In this document: piece by piece, positions 36,616-47,658 of the stretch
Position numbering within the stretch: the stretch's first letter is position 1
How the letters are laid out: every line of letters begins with the position of its first letter
Source: Puccinia triticina
Taxonomy: Eukaryota; Basidiomycota; Pucciniomycetes; Pucciniales; Pucciniaceae
Direction of reading: 5' to 3'
Assembly: GCF_026914185.1 (NCBI RefSeq)
Contig: NC_070564.1
Location: 124,001-188,000 of the forward strand
DNA: 64,000 nt
Translations under genes and position numbers: made by a program
The notes under the pieces: model-generated
What the model was told of the DNA's origin: nothing
Databases searched by the model: none
Seen by the model: the letters and a program-made list of their open reading frames with translations, nothing else

Positions 36616-38594
36616 ATGCCCCTCATCTCTGACAGCCAGGACGTGAGGTTGGACCTGACCCCGGCAAAACCATGTCCCCTTTGCTAGGGACCGGCATCAT
36701 GACCGAATATTATCGGTGATGATTCCAGACCTGTTGGGAGCTGCTCAACTCGGTCAGTTTCCCAGGAAGATGGTGGTCGGTCCTGTGCACAAGTCCTTGG
36801 GGCAACTTTGAACAGCAGGGGTGATGTCACCTGCTTCAGAAATTCTTGACTTTGAGAGCCTCACTGCTCCTGTCTTCTTGAGTCTCAAGTCCCCCCTCAT
36901 CATCTCCCCCATCCGCCTCCCTTCCTTGCTCTTCCCTCCATCCGCCTCCCTTCCTTGCCCCTCCATCCAGCTCCCTTCCTTGCTCCTCCTCCTTCCCTCG
37001 CTCCTCCATCCTCCCTTCCTTGCTCCTCCCCCCCTCTGTTCCTCTCTCCATTGCTCCTCTCTCCATTGCTCCTCCCTTGTCTCTTGCTCCCTACTTTGTT
37101 CTCTTCTTGTTTGCCTTTTGGCCCGTTTATTGCGGATAATCAGCTCAAATCATTGTAATAGTAGTCTATGTGACATGTTTGTAGTTGTATCAGCTTGGTG
37201 TACAGATATCTTGTTGCTTGTTTAATTCTTGTAACAAAACCATCCTGCTAATGTAAATATTGTTGCTGTCTATCAATAATATTGCCAATCGGGCCGGCGG
37301 CCCACCCGGGTCTGAACGCCAGCATTCTGCCGCCTCAAGGGCCGACCTGGTTGGGTCGGTGTACAAAGTTATGGTGTGGTGGGCTGGTCGCAATGCCACA
37401 CATGTTGTCGTCTTCAAGACGGCCCAGGCCGGATGGACAATCTGCTTGGTGTCATTGGCACTGCTATTACACCGGCCATCCGACCGGTGTGCCTGCCAGC
37501 TCTTTGGCAGACATCGTGCGCCCCGCCATGATGTCGTCAACCACTGGTGGGTCAAACAGAGTCCCGAGGACGGGAAATCTCTGTCCTCTTGACGGCGAAA
37601 CGCGCCCGCCGTGTTAACAAGGCGCATCTTGGCACACAGCCAAGTCCCGCTTGGCCGAGATCAAGCTCTGGGAGTCTGGGCTGATGGGATCTGAATAGTG
37701 TGACTCTGCATGGACAACTGCACACGCCGGTGATCAGACTCCGGGCTTTGTCTCTGCCTCCAAAGGCAGCTCCCTTCTCGACATCGCACATCGGACATCG
37801 TCAAGGGAGGTCTTCCTTCTTGATGGTTGGTCATGAGGGAGGAAAGACTGGATATTTACAGTTGTATCGGTGATCGAGAAGGGAAGAGGACCGCGTTCCC
37901 GGTGGGCGAGAGTTGTATCGATGATCACGACGAGATTCTTCCCTTCTCGATGACCGGTTTGCAGACCGAGCATCGAGGATCTCTCCTTGATGGCCGGCTG
38001 CCGGGGTTTTTACAGAGTTGATGGATGAGAATTACTGTAGGATGCTGCTCCGATTGAAACCATCAGTCGCGCGCTGCTAGCGATGAACAGTGGACGCTTG
38101 GGCCCGGGTGGTGTCGAACTGGCGTGGTCAAGACTCGAGTGGTTGATGATGTGGACTCAGGAACAGCCCTCGATGGGCTGATTCTTGGCGGACATGCACT
38201 CGAAAGGGTCCGTTTCCGGCAGCCTGGTGCCGGCCAGTGAGCCGGCAGGCCGGCGCTGGCGAGCCTCGGCACCCGGCGCTCTCAGCTGTCTGCACATGCT
38301 TGCCCCGGACGAGGCCCGCCAGAGTGCTCCGCTGAGGGAGGGGCGGCCGCTAGCCCGGTGGCTGGGACCAGTGCAGGCCGGGCCGATGCGCAGAGGGCGG
38401 GCAGTCTGTTCCTGCCCACCCAGGCTGGCTCGGGGCTGCCCAGATCGGTCCTGCCCATGATGGGCGCCGAGTCCCTTAAGAGCACCCTCCCTCCTCAGCC
38501 GAACACTACTCCACTCCACCCCACTCCCCCCGCCGTCCTGTCCTGTCCGTTCCTCGCCCCTGCGCCTGATCTCCTGCTCCTGCAATCCCAAACG
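36616..38594. other. Low-complexity and repeat-rich intergenic DNA
   Basis: 36880-37100 is a CT-rich tract of TCCCTTCCTTGCTCCTCC units. 37.28-37.65 kb is GC-rich without motifs. 37.80-38.01 kb contains an imperfect palindrome around TCTCGATGACCGGT, resembling the palindromic units of the 45-kb foldback. From 38.2 kb the DNA is CpG-rich and forms the upstream region of the C2H2 gene at 38595. Confidence 0.5.
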
Positions 38595-40435
38595 ATGTCC
38601 ATCCACCTCCTCACCAGCCCCGGCCCAGCCCTCGCCCGGCAGCCCGCCGCATACACCACCGCCCGCGCAGCGTGAGTCCCCCCTCCCTCCCTCCCGCCCG
38701 CACAGCGCCCTGCTGACCCTCCGCCGCCGCCCCCAGCCACTCCGAGCTCGCAGCCAGTCTCTGGGGCCACTTCCATCCCCCCGCCTTCGCCCCAGCCGAC
38801 TCCCTGGCGGCCATCGACTTCCCCTCGAATGTGCCCACCCTCTGGGGCTACCAGACCCTGCTCGGCTTCACCCCCGCCGCGCTCAGCCAGCTCAATCCCT
38901 ACTGCAGCCAAGCCTACCCCCAGGCACTCTCTTCCTCTCCCTCCCAAGCGACCACCCCCTATGCCGAGAGAGACCAGCCCTTCGACCAGCAGTTTTCATC
39001 CTTCCCCCCATCTCTTTCCGCCGGAGCAGCTACCCCCACCCAGCCAATCCCTTACTATCATCTCCCCAGCCCAAGCCGTCTGATCCAAAACCCCGCCCAC
39101 ACCGCGTTCGAGCAGAACAGCCGCCATTCGCCAGCGTTCAAGATGTTCAAGTGCACGCTTGACCCCAGCTGCGAGATGGAATTCACACGCGCAGAGCATC
39201 TCGCAAGGCATGAAAGGTATGTCCTCTTATACTATACTATTCCCCTTACATCCAGAAACTTATCTCCACACCGTCTCATCTCCAGGAAACACACCAAAGA
39301 GAAACCATTCAAGTGCCACTGTGCCAAATCCTTCAGTCGATTAGATAACTGGAGGTTAGCACTCTTTCTCTATCTCTTATCGGTCCTTGCGGCCTTTGCC
39401 TCGTTGATCCCAACGATCTTCAACCGAAACAGGCAACACAAGGTGTCCGTCCACAAGGAGGACGCCCAGCAAAACGCGCTGACTGAGGAGCGTCTTGTCC
39501 AAGTCCACAAGAGCATGCAGCGCCAAAACAACATCCGCAAAGCCGCCACGATGGCTGCCCAGCGACAAGACCGTCCCGAGAGCTGTCCCTCGATGACCGG
39601 CTCTTCCTCCGAATCTGCTTACTCCCCCGCCCCCAGCTCCTTCTCGGACACCAGTCTGCGCCATCCATCTGCCACAGGCTATGTTCGTCGTCAGTCACAG
39701 CCAAGCCCCCTCCCCGCTAAGACCCCAGACAAGGCCCTCTGGAGCCAACTCACCACCCCGCCCTTCAACAACCACCCCGGCCATTCTCCCAGCCCTTCAA
39801 CCCCGATGGGAATCGTCGGAAACTCTAACTCTTCTCTGCTGATCCCCTCAGACTCACACCCCGCCGTCGGCACACCTTCGAACACGGTGCAATACGACGC
39901 AGCTACTTACAACAGCGACAAGAGTGACGAGTTTCACCGACTCGCTGCGCAGTACCCCCCGCGATTGATCAACTACAATCAAGTCTCCAGAGCCCCCCTT
40001 TCATCTCTTTGGCCGACCCTCCAGCAATTCTCATCATCTTCCGCCACCTATCCCGCCTCGCCTTACGAGGCAAACGCGGCGACCTATGAGGCAGCAGCCC
40101 CGGGGACCCAATCCGCCGACCAAGCCGCGGGTCTCGTGTTCAAGATGAACGACAGCATCTTCTCCCACCACCTGCGAGTCCTCTCCTCCATGACCCACGA
40201 GCAAACCGCCATCCTGACCCCACGCAAGCCTGCGGGCGGCTTGCTGGGACACGCCGATCTCGGATACCTCGAAAACCAACGCGCCTACTCGAGCTACTTG
40301 CTCGTCGGCCAAAACACCCCGGACTTCGCCGCCGCCCCCTCCCGCAAACGCGCCCTCGTTGCTGAGGACGCCGCGGAGGCCGGTGCCAGTGGCCATCCAA
40401 ACGAGCCAAACTCGGTCAAGAAGATCAGGATCTGA
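38595..40435 (+). CDS. C2H2 zinc-finger transcription factor, USV1/RGM1/COM2-like
   Basis: Exons 38595-38671, 38737-39216, 39286-39354 and 39433-40435 give 542 residues; the introns are 65, 69 and 78 bases, all GT-AG. Splicing builds two adjacent fingers near residues 178-235: [24 protein letters not shown], shown here in pieces ([10 protein letters not shown]), then [10 protein letters not shown] with [16 protein letters not shown]. The [10 protein letters not shown]...SRxDNxxQHxxSVH pair is the USV1/RGM1/COM2 signature, which binds stress-response-type promoter elements. The second finger has CHC spacing (one residue between cysteines), which is unusual. The rest is Ser/Pro/Ala-rich and probably regulatory, with a basic C-terminus (VKKIRI). 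Start is the first ATG before a GTGAGT donor; the gene is GC-rich compared with its surroundings. Confidence 0.8.
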
Positions 40436-42108
40436 ACGTGGCCAGACTGCTTCCTTTTTTTTTCTACCAATCTAACCGACGGACAACCCCCACTTTTCGC
40501 TCTCCTTATAATGTGACAGTCTAATGATCATGAACGACTCCCCTCCTTATGTAACTTATTAGTAAAATTAGCAACGTTCTGAGTCGACTCTTTTAAGAAG
40601 TGAAAAAACTGCAACCCCCCCCGCTTTGTACTTCCATTTTTGTCTCCCTACCAAAACCGTTCCTTATGATTATTTTGTGCAATTGATTTCAAGGACACTG
40701 TTTCGCTTTCACCCTCCTCTACAAGCTGCATCCTGTATGACTGAGCTTTTGAAGTTACATGCCAACTTTCAACTTGGTCTTTGCCCTGGGGGAAGCTCAT
40801 TTAGAGTCAACAACTGGGTACGGATCTCTCCGCGAGCGACGTGAGGACATGTATGCAGGCATGCCAGTCTTGACTCTGTCAAAGAATGTGCCAGCAGTGA
40901 TTCGATTTGGCTTCCATTCTTAGTAATCCGTCCTATATCCGAATACAAAACTTTGGGGGTCTTCCCCTGAGCATCCCTCGCAGTCGAGTCCCCTTCCCCG
41001 CTTCGACCCCGAACCAATGTATGCGCCTCGCCTGAGTCCATTTCGCTTTGCTTGGCGAAGAAGTGAATTGCTTATGATGCACATCCCCGAAGGAGACCTC
41101 TTCAGCCGACGTGGTGGGCCGATCTATGAAGATCCGCGGGTTACCTCCCGACGCCCGTAACATTTTGGTCTTCGGCTCTGTTCATGCGCATTATATCCAT
41201 CACATATCAGCCAACGTATTTCTTTATGTAGGAATTAAATCTGAACGTGACTCGCAGTCGGCAGAAGTCTCCTTTCACCCGCTGTGAACACAGGACCCCC
41301 GACGAGGCCTCAGAACGCTCTGTTTGAGGATCATGATCAATCAGGTCAGCTGCCGCCTGTTAGTTAGCTTCCTCCTGGACTGCGCTCCAAGAGACTTTAG
41401 TTCGCCAAGCGCCTTCAGTCAAGCTGGCCGACCTGATCTCTGAATTTGCGTGAGTAAAGCTTAAATCAAGGCTCCGCTTTGCCGGATCGATCAATGACTA
41501 CTAGCGCAATGCACTGTATTTGTAGCCTTATCTCTCGCCGGCATTGATTCCTGAAAGACTCAAAAGTTGCAGGTTGAAGCCTTCACTGGATGCCATGGCC
41601 TCATACTCATACGCAGACGGACGCCTCATCCTCGGGCACATTTATGTCTTTACATAAAAATAAAGAGCGTAATAGTAGGGCACGAGGAACATTGACTGTT
41701 GAGATGCTGTCGTGTATATTGCTCCTCATAGTTAAGCAATTCTTTGGTCGATAGTCGCAAGACTAACGTAACTGACAAACTTTTCTTTTTTTTGAATGAT
41801 ATGGATGGTGTTCATAGTTACCTGGAAAGATTCTTGGATTTGAAGCCCCGCTAGACGCGAGGTGGCTTTCGAGCTCATCCCAAGCTACAATAGAGTCGAC
41901 AGCTGGCGAAGCGAATGGATTCCGACGCTCGGACATTGCCGGTGGTGGCCATCGCAACTGGCATGTCGTATGTCCCCCTTTCCGAGTGGACTCTCATCGG
42001 CTGGCAGGTTCCTTCCCTGCTGTGCCCGCTTCTACAAGAGTCAGTTGGCATCCTTCCTTAGTTGATCAAGAGCAGATAAATTGGCTTATAATTTTCTTGG
42101 AACCATTA
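40436..42108. other. Gene-free stretch; possible lone exon on minus strand
   Basis: 3' flank of the C2H2 gene, then unassigned DNA. The minus strand at about 41935-41820 could encode MSERRNPFASPAVDSIVAWD... (stopped here) and ends at a CCAG|GTAACT donor, which resembles a first exon, but no following exon was found. Treat it as a low-confidence candidate or a gene relic. Confidence 0.35.
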
Positions 42109-42732
42109 ATGTGTCGTACGAAAAATGATAAGGCAGAGAATCCCAACGTTGCAATTACGATTGATTTTGCCGAACGAAGTTTGTACCGGGAACAACCGGC
42201 AGAATGCAGCAGCTTAGAAAGTGACGGCATAGCAGCCCCGATTCCTCTGGATGATGTCAAGTCACTTGAAGTTGACTCGAATCATCCAGCCGCCTCTCAT
42301 GATGATGTGGGCGATCAAAGCAGCGATGGAAGGGACGAATGCGCGGTTTGCTTGCAGCCCATGGACGGCACTCTGCGTCCACTAATGTGCAAACATACTT
42401 TTCATCAGGCGTGCATTGATGAATGGCTAGCAGAGAAAACCAACTGTCCGAGTTGCCGGGCCACAGTGGGACAGCCACCGGACGACCAAGCCGGGCCTCT
42501 GGATGCCGCCAGCTCGATTCTCAGTACTCCCGATGACTCCCATCTGGAAGCTCAAGGGCACCAACGATCAGCCGCTGAGCTGCACCCCCATTTCCATCGA
42601 TTTTCAGCCGGCTTGGCTTCCCAGAATGCTGGCTCAGAGTGCTCTTGTCTACGACTCAGGATTCTATACTTCTTGACGGGTCTTTTGACAGTCCTCGCTC
42701 TCTTGGTCTATATTTTCACAAGTCATAAGTAG
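42109..42732 (+). CDS. RING-H2 finger protein with C-terminal membrane anchor, E3 ligase candidate
   Basis: From the ATG at 42109 the product has 207 residues. A RING-H2 domain is clear: ECAVCLQPM, then MCKHTFHQACIDEWL and NCPSCR, with the usual C-H-C-H spacing. An acidic linker precedes it, and the C-terminus is a single hydrophobic helix (ILYFLTGLLTVLALLVYIF) with a short basic tail, suggesting tail anchoring with the RING in the cytosol. The frame is open upstream to 41986 and a CTTAG acceptor lies at 42061, so a 5' exon may exist. RING-H2 proteins recruit E2 enzymes for ubiquitin transfer; the substrate is unknown. Confidence 0.75.
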   Translation: MCRTKNDKAENPNVAITIDFAERSLYREQPAECSSLESDGIAAPIPLDDVKSLEVDSNHPAASHDDVGDQSSDGRDECAVCLQPMDGTLRPLMCKHTFHQACIDEWLAEKTNCPSCRATVGQPPDDQAGPLDAASSILSTPDDSHLEAQGHQRSAAELHPHFHRFSAGLASQNAGSECSCLRLRILYFLTGLLTVLALLVYIFTSHK

Positions 42733-43582
42733 TTAAACCTGTTCCATTATTACCCTTTTTTTTTTTATCTCGCTCATGACATTGAGGTTATTGTACTTGT
42801 TTTGTAACAAAAAAGGGAAAAATCATGATCTTCTTTGTCTCCGCCATTGGTGACGGGCGAAGTTAGCAGAAGTCCCTTGCATGCATTGCCGGGGGGCGCG
42901 GCGAGAAGCGCCTCGCACGAAGTGCGACCTTCCTCTCTGTTGTGAGGCTTGGTTAAGCTCGGTACCCCATATCTCCTTCTTGTTCTCCAAATCCGGAGTG
43001 AAGTCTCCGATTCTTGGGAGCTACCCGATTGTTTTATTCGCTTTCTTTTATACCTGCGTCAGTTGATGAAAGAACAGATTTGAATTGGTCAGACAAGATT
43101 ATACATATCTAACCATTAAACTCCTGATCAAGAGGTTCGAGGAGCTGCCCGTCAAAAGATACGTATTTATGTGAGAATTGGCCCGACTCAAGTGGGCGAA
43201 CACCATGTCCAGGCACCCTTCTGACTGTCAAATATGGCACCATCCCCATGGCCCACGCTAGTAAATTCCGTCCCTAAAACATGTATGTAATCCATGCCGT
43301 GCTTGGTCTACATATGGCTTGCCTCGCACCTCAGTGTGATACGCGGTAACCTGCGGTAACGGAACCAGGATTACTAAGTATTTGGATGTTGTTTGATGTC
43401 TGTGACAAGTTTTGCTTAGTAGAGGGTTCCTTCCAACAATCTCTTACAACCTCGATTGAAGACATTGCTCCACTTTGTGAATATCTGAAGTGACCGCTCT
43501 TAAAGCGTGAAGTTGTTTGAGCTGAATCAACTTGTGCACCCCTTTTGCACCTTGCAGCTGGCTATAGGTATAAATTAACGAG
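42733..43582. other. Intergenic DNA
   Basis: Contains a T run after the RING gene and a GC-rich patch with nested short palindromes near 42885-42930 (GCGCGGCGAGAAGCGCCTCGC). No gene seen. Confidence 0.4.
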
Positions 43583-46500
43583 ATGATTAACCAAAATATC
43601 AATAGGAACTCTTCGATTGGCGGAATCGCTGGAATCGCCCTCATCCAGCTATTTCTCACCTTTGTCATGGCGCCCCTTCCGCCGGAAGCAACACGTGCTC
43701 TGCTTGATTTTGATCGACAAATCGGACAACAACATCACGAACTCGACGATTGGAGACAATTAACGCCTGGGCCTCTGCACCTCCTGAACGACCACGCCGG
43801 CCATACAACTTCATTATTACCAGTTGAGCCTCAATTCGAACAAAGACACGCCCTTGGGGTGCAACTTGCCGCACCAGATGGTGATTGGTTTGAATGGCGG
43901 TCTATTCCCTCTCCTGCCGAAATCCCAAGAAGCTCGTCGATACAAATGCCAGCTTCACATTCAAAGCAATTAGCGCACCAAAAGTTCCCCGATGGTTCTG
44001 CAATTCAATCCTCCCCAAATCAGCTTCGAGTTGAAGACTACATTCAAAGTGGTTTGTTTGATTTTGCAAGCTTAGATTACGAACAGTCCCAACATGAAAA
44101 TATCCACTTGCATCCCCAAAGCCTGGAAAACCCGATAACAGTAACCACACCATCAGAGTCCAAGCATTCGCCTATTCAACGGTCCAATCTACCCGGCATC
44201 TTGAAAGGTAATCCTTCTACATTATGGATGGCCTACTTTTCCAGTTTAATAACTGAATTTTCTATCTTGCGCGAGAGCAGGACACGATTCAGTTTCTAGC
44301 CATTCAGAAATTTGTAACGAACCCAGCGACAATTTTTCATCTCTGAAGAGGGACCTCCTTGCAGGCAGCCCGGATCATCCAAAATCAAAAAAAGTCAAGC
44401 AGTCAGCAAAACAAACACCGGAAAGCACTGCTGTGATCCCCCAAACTCCGCAAAGCTTCATAAAACCAATGGATCATCTTGCTAAACTCATAGTAACTCT
44501 TGATATGTTTTCCCTGGAATTAAAACAATATGGATTGATCAATAAACTGCATTTCCCTGGGTATACCAGGTGGAAATCAGGCCATTTATTTCAGACAAAC
44601 GTACTCCATAGTAGCAAACTTTGGGAAAATCTCAACAGCAATGTCAAGGGCTCCGATTTGCCTGTTCTGATTCAAGAAGCTATTGCATATGGAAAGGCTC
44701 GTACTCAACCTACAGCTCTCGAACAAACTACAGTCCTCGCACGAGCCAAGATGTTGCTAGAGGAGATATTCTTCCGTGACGGTCAATTTCTCATAGCTTT
44801 TTCTGCTTCAATATTGGTCGGAGAATCCAACAGGAAAAATCTCAACCCACATAAAAAATCTGAAATACTTGAATTGAGATTGAATGAGCAAGAGAAACTT
44901 CTTCATTGGTTGGCCAAACTAGTTCACATTAGAAATGCCGGAAGGAGATCAGAAGCCTCGACAGATTTGTTTGAACCGTCAGAAGTTGAAGAGGGAAATC
45001 GCGCACTAGACTCATTCTGTCAACTGTTTTTTTACTATTGTACGGCTCCCGGACGAGATCTTAATTATGAATTGGTGGAAATAAAAACGGACACAAAAAA
45101 AAAGACTAGGAAAGTCACCTTTGGTGATGCAATTCAAACATTACTTGCGATCAACGCCTTAGGAATTTACTTGAAATGCAACAATTTAACTACGGGTTTA
45201 CTTCGCGCACGGAGGGAAACTCGTTGCGCACGGGAATTTCCGTTGACTCGACGTCACGTGACGTCGGGCCCCCCTCCGTGCGCGCCACCAGCTCCCCTCA
45301 AAAAACTATCCGCACACGGGGGTGCCGTGCGGTGACAGGTGGCCGGGGTGAAGCACTCCGGCCATCCGGAGGAAACAATCCCCTCGATGACCGGCACAGA
45401 CCGGTCATCGAGAGGGTATATCACATCTCTCTCGATGACCGGCATTCCGGTCATCGAGAGGACAAATCCCCCTCGATGACCGGTACAGACCGGTCATCGG
45501 GAGGCTACATCCCTCTCGATGACCGGTACAGACCGGTCATCGGGAGGCTACATCCCTCTCGATGACCGGTACAGACCGGTCATCGGGAGGCTGCATCCCT
45601 CTCGATGACCGGTACAGACCGGTCATCGGGAGGCTACATCCCTCTCGATGACCGGTACAGACCGGTCATCGGGAGGCTACATCCCTCTCGATGACCGGCA
45701 TAGACCGGTCATCGGGAGGCTACATCCCTCTCGATGACCGGCATAGACCGGTCATCGGGAGGCTACATCCCTCTCGATGACCGGCATAGACCGGTCATCG
45801 AGAGGCTACATCCCTCTCGATGACCGGAGTAGACCGGTCACCGAGAGGATACACCTCTCTCAATGACCGGCATTCCGGTCATCGAGAGAACACATCTCTC
45901 TCAATGACCGGCATTCCGGTCATCGAGAGAACACATCTCTCTCAATGACCGGCATTCCGGTCATCGAGAGGGATGTAGCCTCCCGATGACCGGTCTGTAC
46001 CGGTCATCGAGGGGGATTTGTCCTCTCGATGACCGGAATGCCGGTCATCGAGAGAGGTGTATCCTCTCGGTGACCGGTCTACTCCGGTCATCGAGAGGGA
46101 TGTAGCCTCTCGATGACCGGTCTATGCCGGTCATCGAGAGGGATGTAGCCTCCCGATGACCGGTCTATGCCGGTCATCGAGAGGGATGTAGCCTCCCGAT
46201 GACCGGTCTATGCCGGTCATCGAGAGGGATGTAGCCTCCCGATGACCGGTCTGTACCGGTCATCGAGAGGGATGTAGCCTCCCGATGACCGGTCTGTGCC
46301 GGTCATCGAGGGGATTGTTTCCTCCGGATGGCCGGAGTGCTTCACCCCGGCCACCTGTCACCGCACGGCACCCCCGTGTGCGGATAGTTTTTTGAGGGGA
46401 GCTGGTGGCGCGCACGGAGGGGGGCCCGACGTCACGTGACGTCGAGTCAACGGAAATTCCCGTGCGCAACGAGTTTCCCTCCGTGCGCGAAGTAAACCCG

Positions 46501-46678
46501 TTTAACTAAATGGAAGAAGCTATTTCCATCAGATGTTGACTTCACCAGCATGTTTGCTTTCCTCAAGCAATCTGAGTATAGTACGCATAATTTATTTAAC
46601 CTAAAAACACATTGGATTAAATGGGGAGAAATGAAGGTCTTGCCGTGGGAGAACAAACAAATACATCAAAAATTTTGA
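43583..46678 (+). pseudogene. Predicted secreted protein gene split by a foldback transposon
   Basis: Exon 1 (43583-44217) begins with a likely signal peptide: polar n-region, hydrophobic core IGGIAGIALIQLFLTFVMA, then PLPPEA. A 63-base intron (44218-44280, GTAATC...CAG) leads to exon 2, which runs without stop to 45192. There a 1308-base foldback element with an 8-base duplication (TTTAACTA) is inserted; the frame resumes beyond it and ends at TGA 46676-46678. In the present allele translation runs into the element and stops at 45333-45335, replacing about 57 native C-terminal residues with about 48 foreign ones. No known domain was recognised; the style (signal peptide plus Leu/Lys-rich body) resembles lineage-specific rust secreted proteins. 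Host function is unknown. Confidence 0.75.
45193..46500. mobile_element. Foldback transposon: perfect 219-bp arms, palindromic-unit array, 8-bp TSD
   Basis: CGGGTTTACTTCGCGCACGG starts the left arm; its exact complement ends the element at 46500. The outer ~219 bases of each arm match perfectly by eye. TTTAACTA flanks both sides (45185-45192, 46501-46508). Between the arms lie about 22 units of ~42-44 bases, each itself an inverted repeat of the type CTCGATGACCGGT-acag-ACCGGTCATCGRGAG joined by CTACATCC-like spacers; spacer orientation flips near 45.96 kb. Each arm contains CGACGTCACGTGACGTCG. No protein is encoded. An 8-base duplication suggests hAT-type mobilisation. Confidence 0.92.
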
Positions 46679-47650
46679 AGTCTTGCAAATTTTTCAGATT
46701 ATTCTCAAACCATAATTTCTGATGGTTTTAAAATTTATGATAAAAATATAATAACATTAGTGCCAAATTTTCCAGCACAAAATGGGCCAGTTAGAGCTGC
46801 CAGGAATCCAATGATCACTTGTGCTTGTGAATGATTGTCAAGAAAAATGTTGGATTCTCTTCAATTGACATTGATGATACATGTGCAGGTGAGGGTGAAA
46901 AAAAAATTAATGGTGCTCAGCGGTCAGCTGTGTACCCTATCCCCAAGTGTCACAGTGGAGCTGTCAACAATTCTTAAACAAGTGCCCAGGGGTCCGGGTT
47001 CATAAGGGGACACTTGAACATCAGATTTCTCATTGGAAAAAAATTTCCTTGGCTTCTTCATGTGGTGAATGCTTCTCAGGGACTATAAGAAGTTTCATGA
47101 GGGCATTCCAACATTGCTTCTGTATAACTCTGTGAAATTCCTTCATGTCTGGTTGAGTCTTCTCTGGATCGGAAATGTTAGAAAAATGTTGTCAAAACTC
47201 CAACATGATCTGGGCCCAGGCTATTAAAATTCAAACTAATCATCAACAAATCCACAAGCATAAACACCATAGCTTTTTTTACTGTTCATCATTCCTCCCG
47301 CACTTCTAGCTCTCTCATTTTTCTGATCAATCAAAATTGAAAAAGATGTTCCTTTTTATAAAGAAATTATAGACTTTCTTTGTGCACTGCAAAAGTGCTT
47401 TGTGCAATGTGGGTGTTGGAGTTTCACTAGTTCTTACGGCCATTCTTGAAGAGCTTGCGGGCTCGAGGCCAAAATATTATTTTTTTTATTTCAGCCACAG
47501 GCCTGTACAGCTTCACTGTACAGGCAGTCAAAACCCATTTGGGCGACTGTTTAGCTCGACGAGGGTGCCGCGCCAGCCACAAGGCAGGGCAGGCATGCGG
47601 CAAAGGGTCTGATTGGTGTAAAATTGCTCCAGGATTGCAATGGTGCAACC
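46679..47650. other. AT-rich gene-free DNA
   Basis: No exon supported. Around 47505-47528 GCCTGTACAG/CTGTACAGGC forms a small inverted repeat, and a related inverted version (GCCTGTCATACAGG, GCCTGTAT...) lies on the far side of the hAT at 50.59-50.62 kb, so the hAT may sit inside an older inverted-repeat element. Confidence 0.4.
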
Positions 47651-47658
47651 CTTGAGGC

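Noticed and set aside
38063..38947. Several GC-rich frames on both strands around the C2H2 gene start
   Set aside because: High GC content leaves many frames open; only the plus-strand frame with the fingers and proper splice sites is supported.
41763..41957. Minus-strand first exon candidate
   Set aside because: A donor is present but no downstream exon could be found; noted only in the intergenic entry.
45193..46500. CRISPR-like regular repeat array
   Set aside because: Units are palindromes with near-identical spacers inside a transposon with target duplications in a eukaryotic genome; no cas genes.
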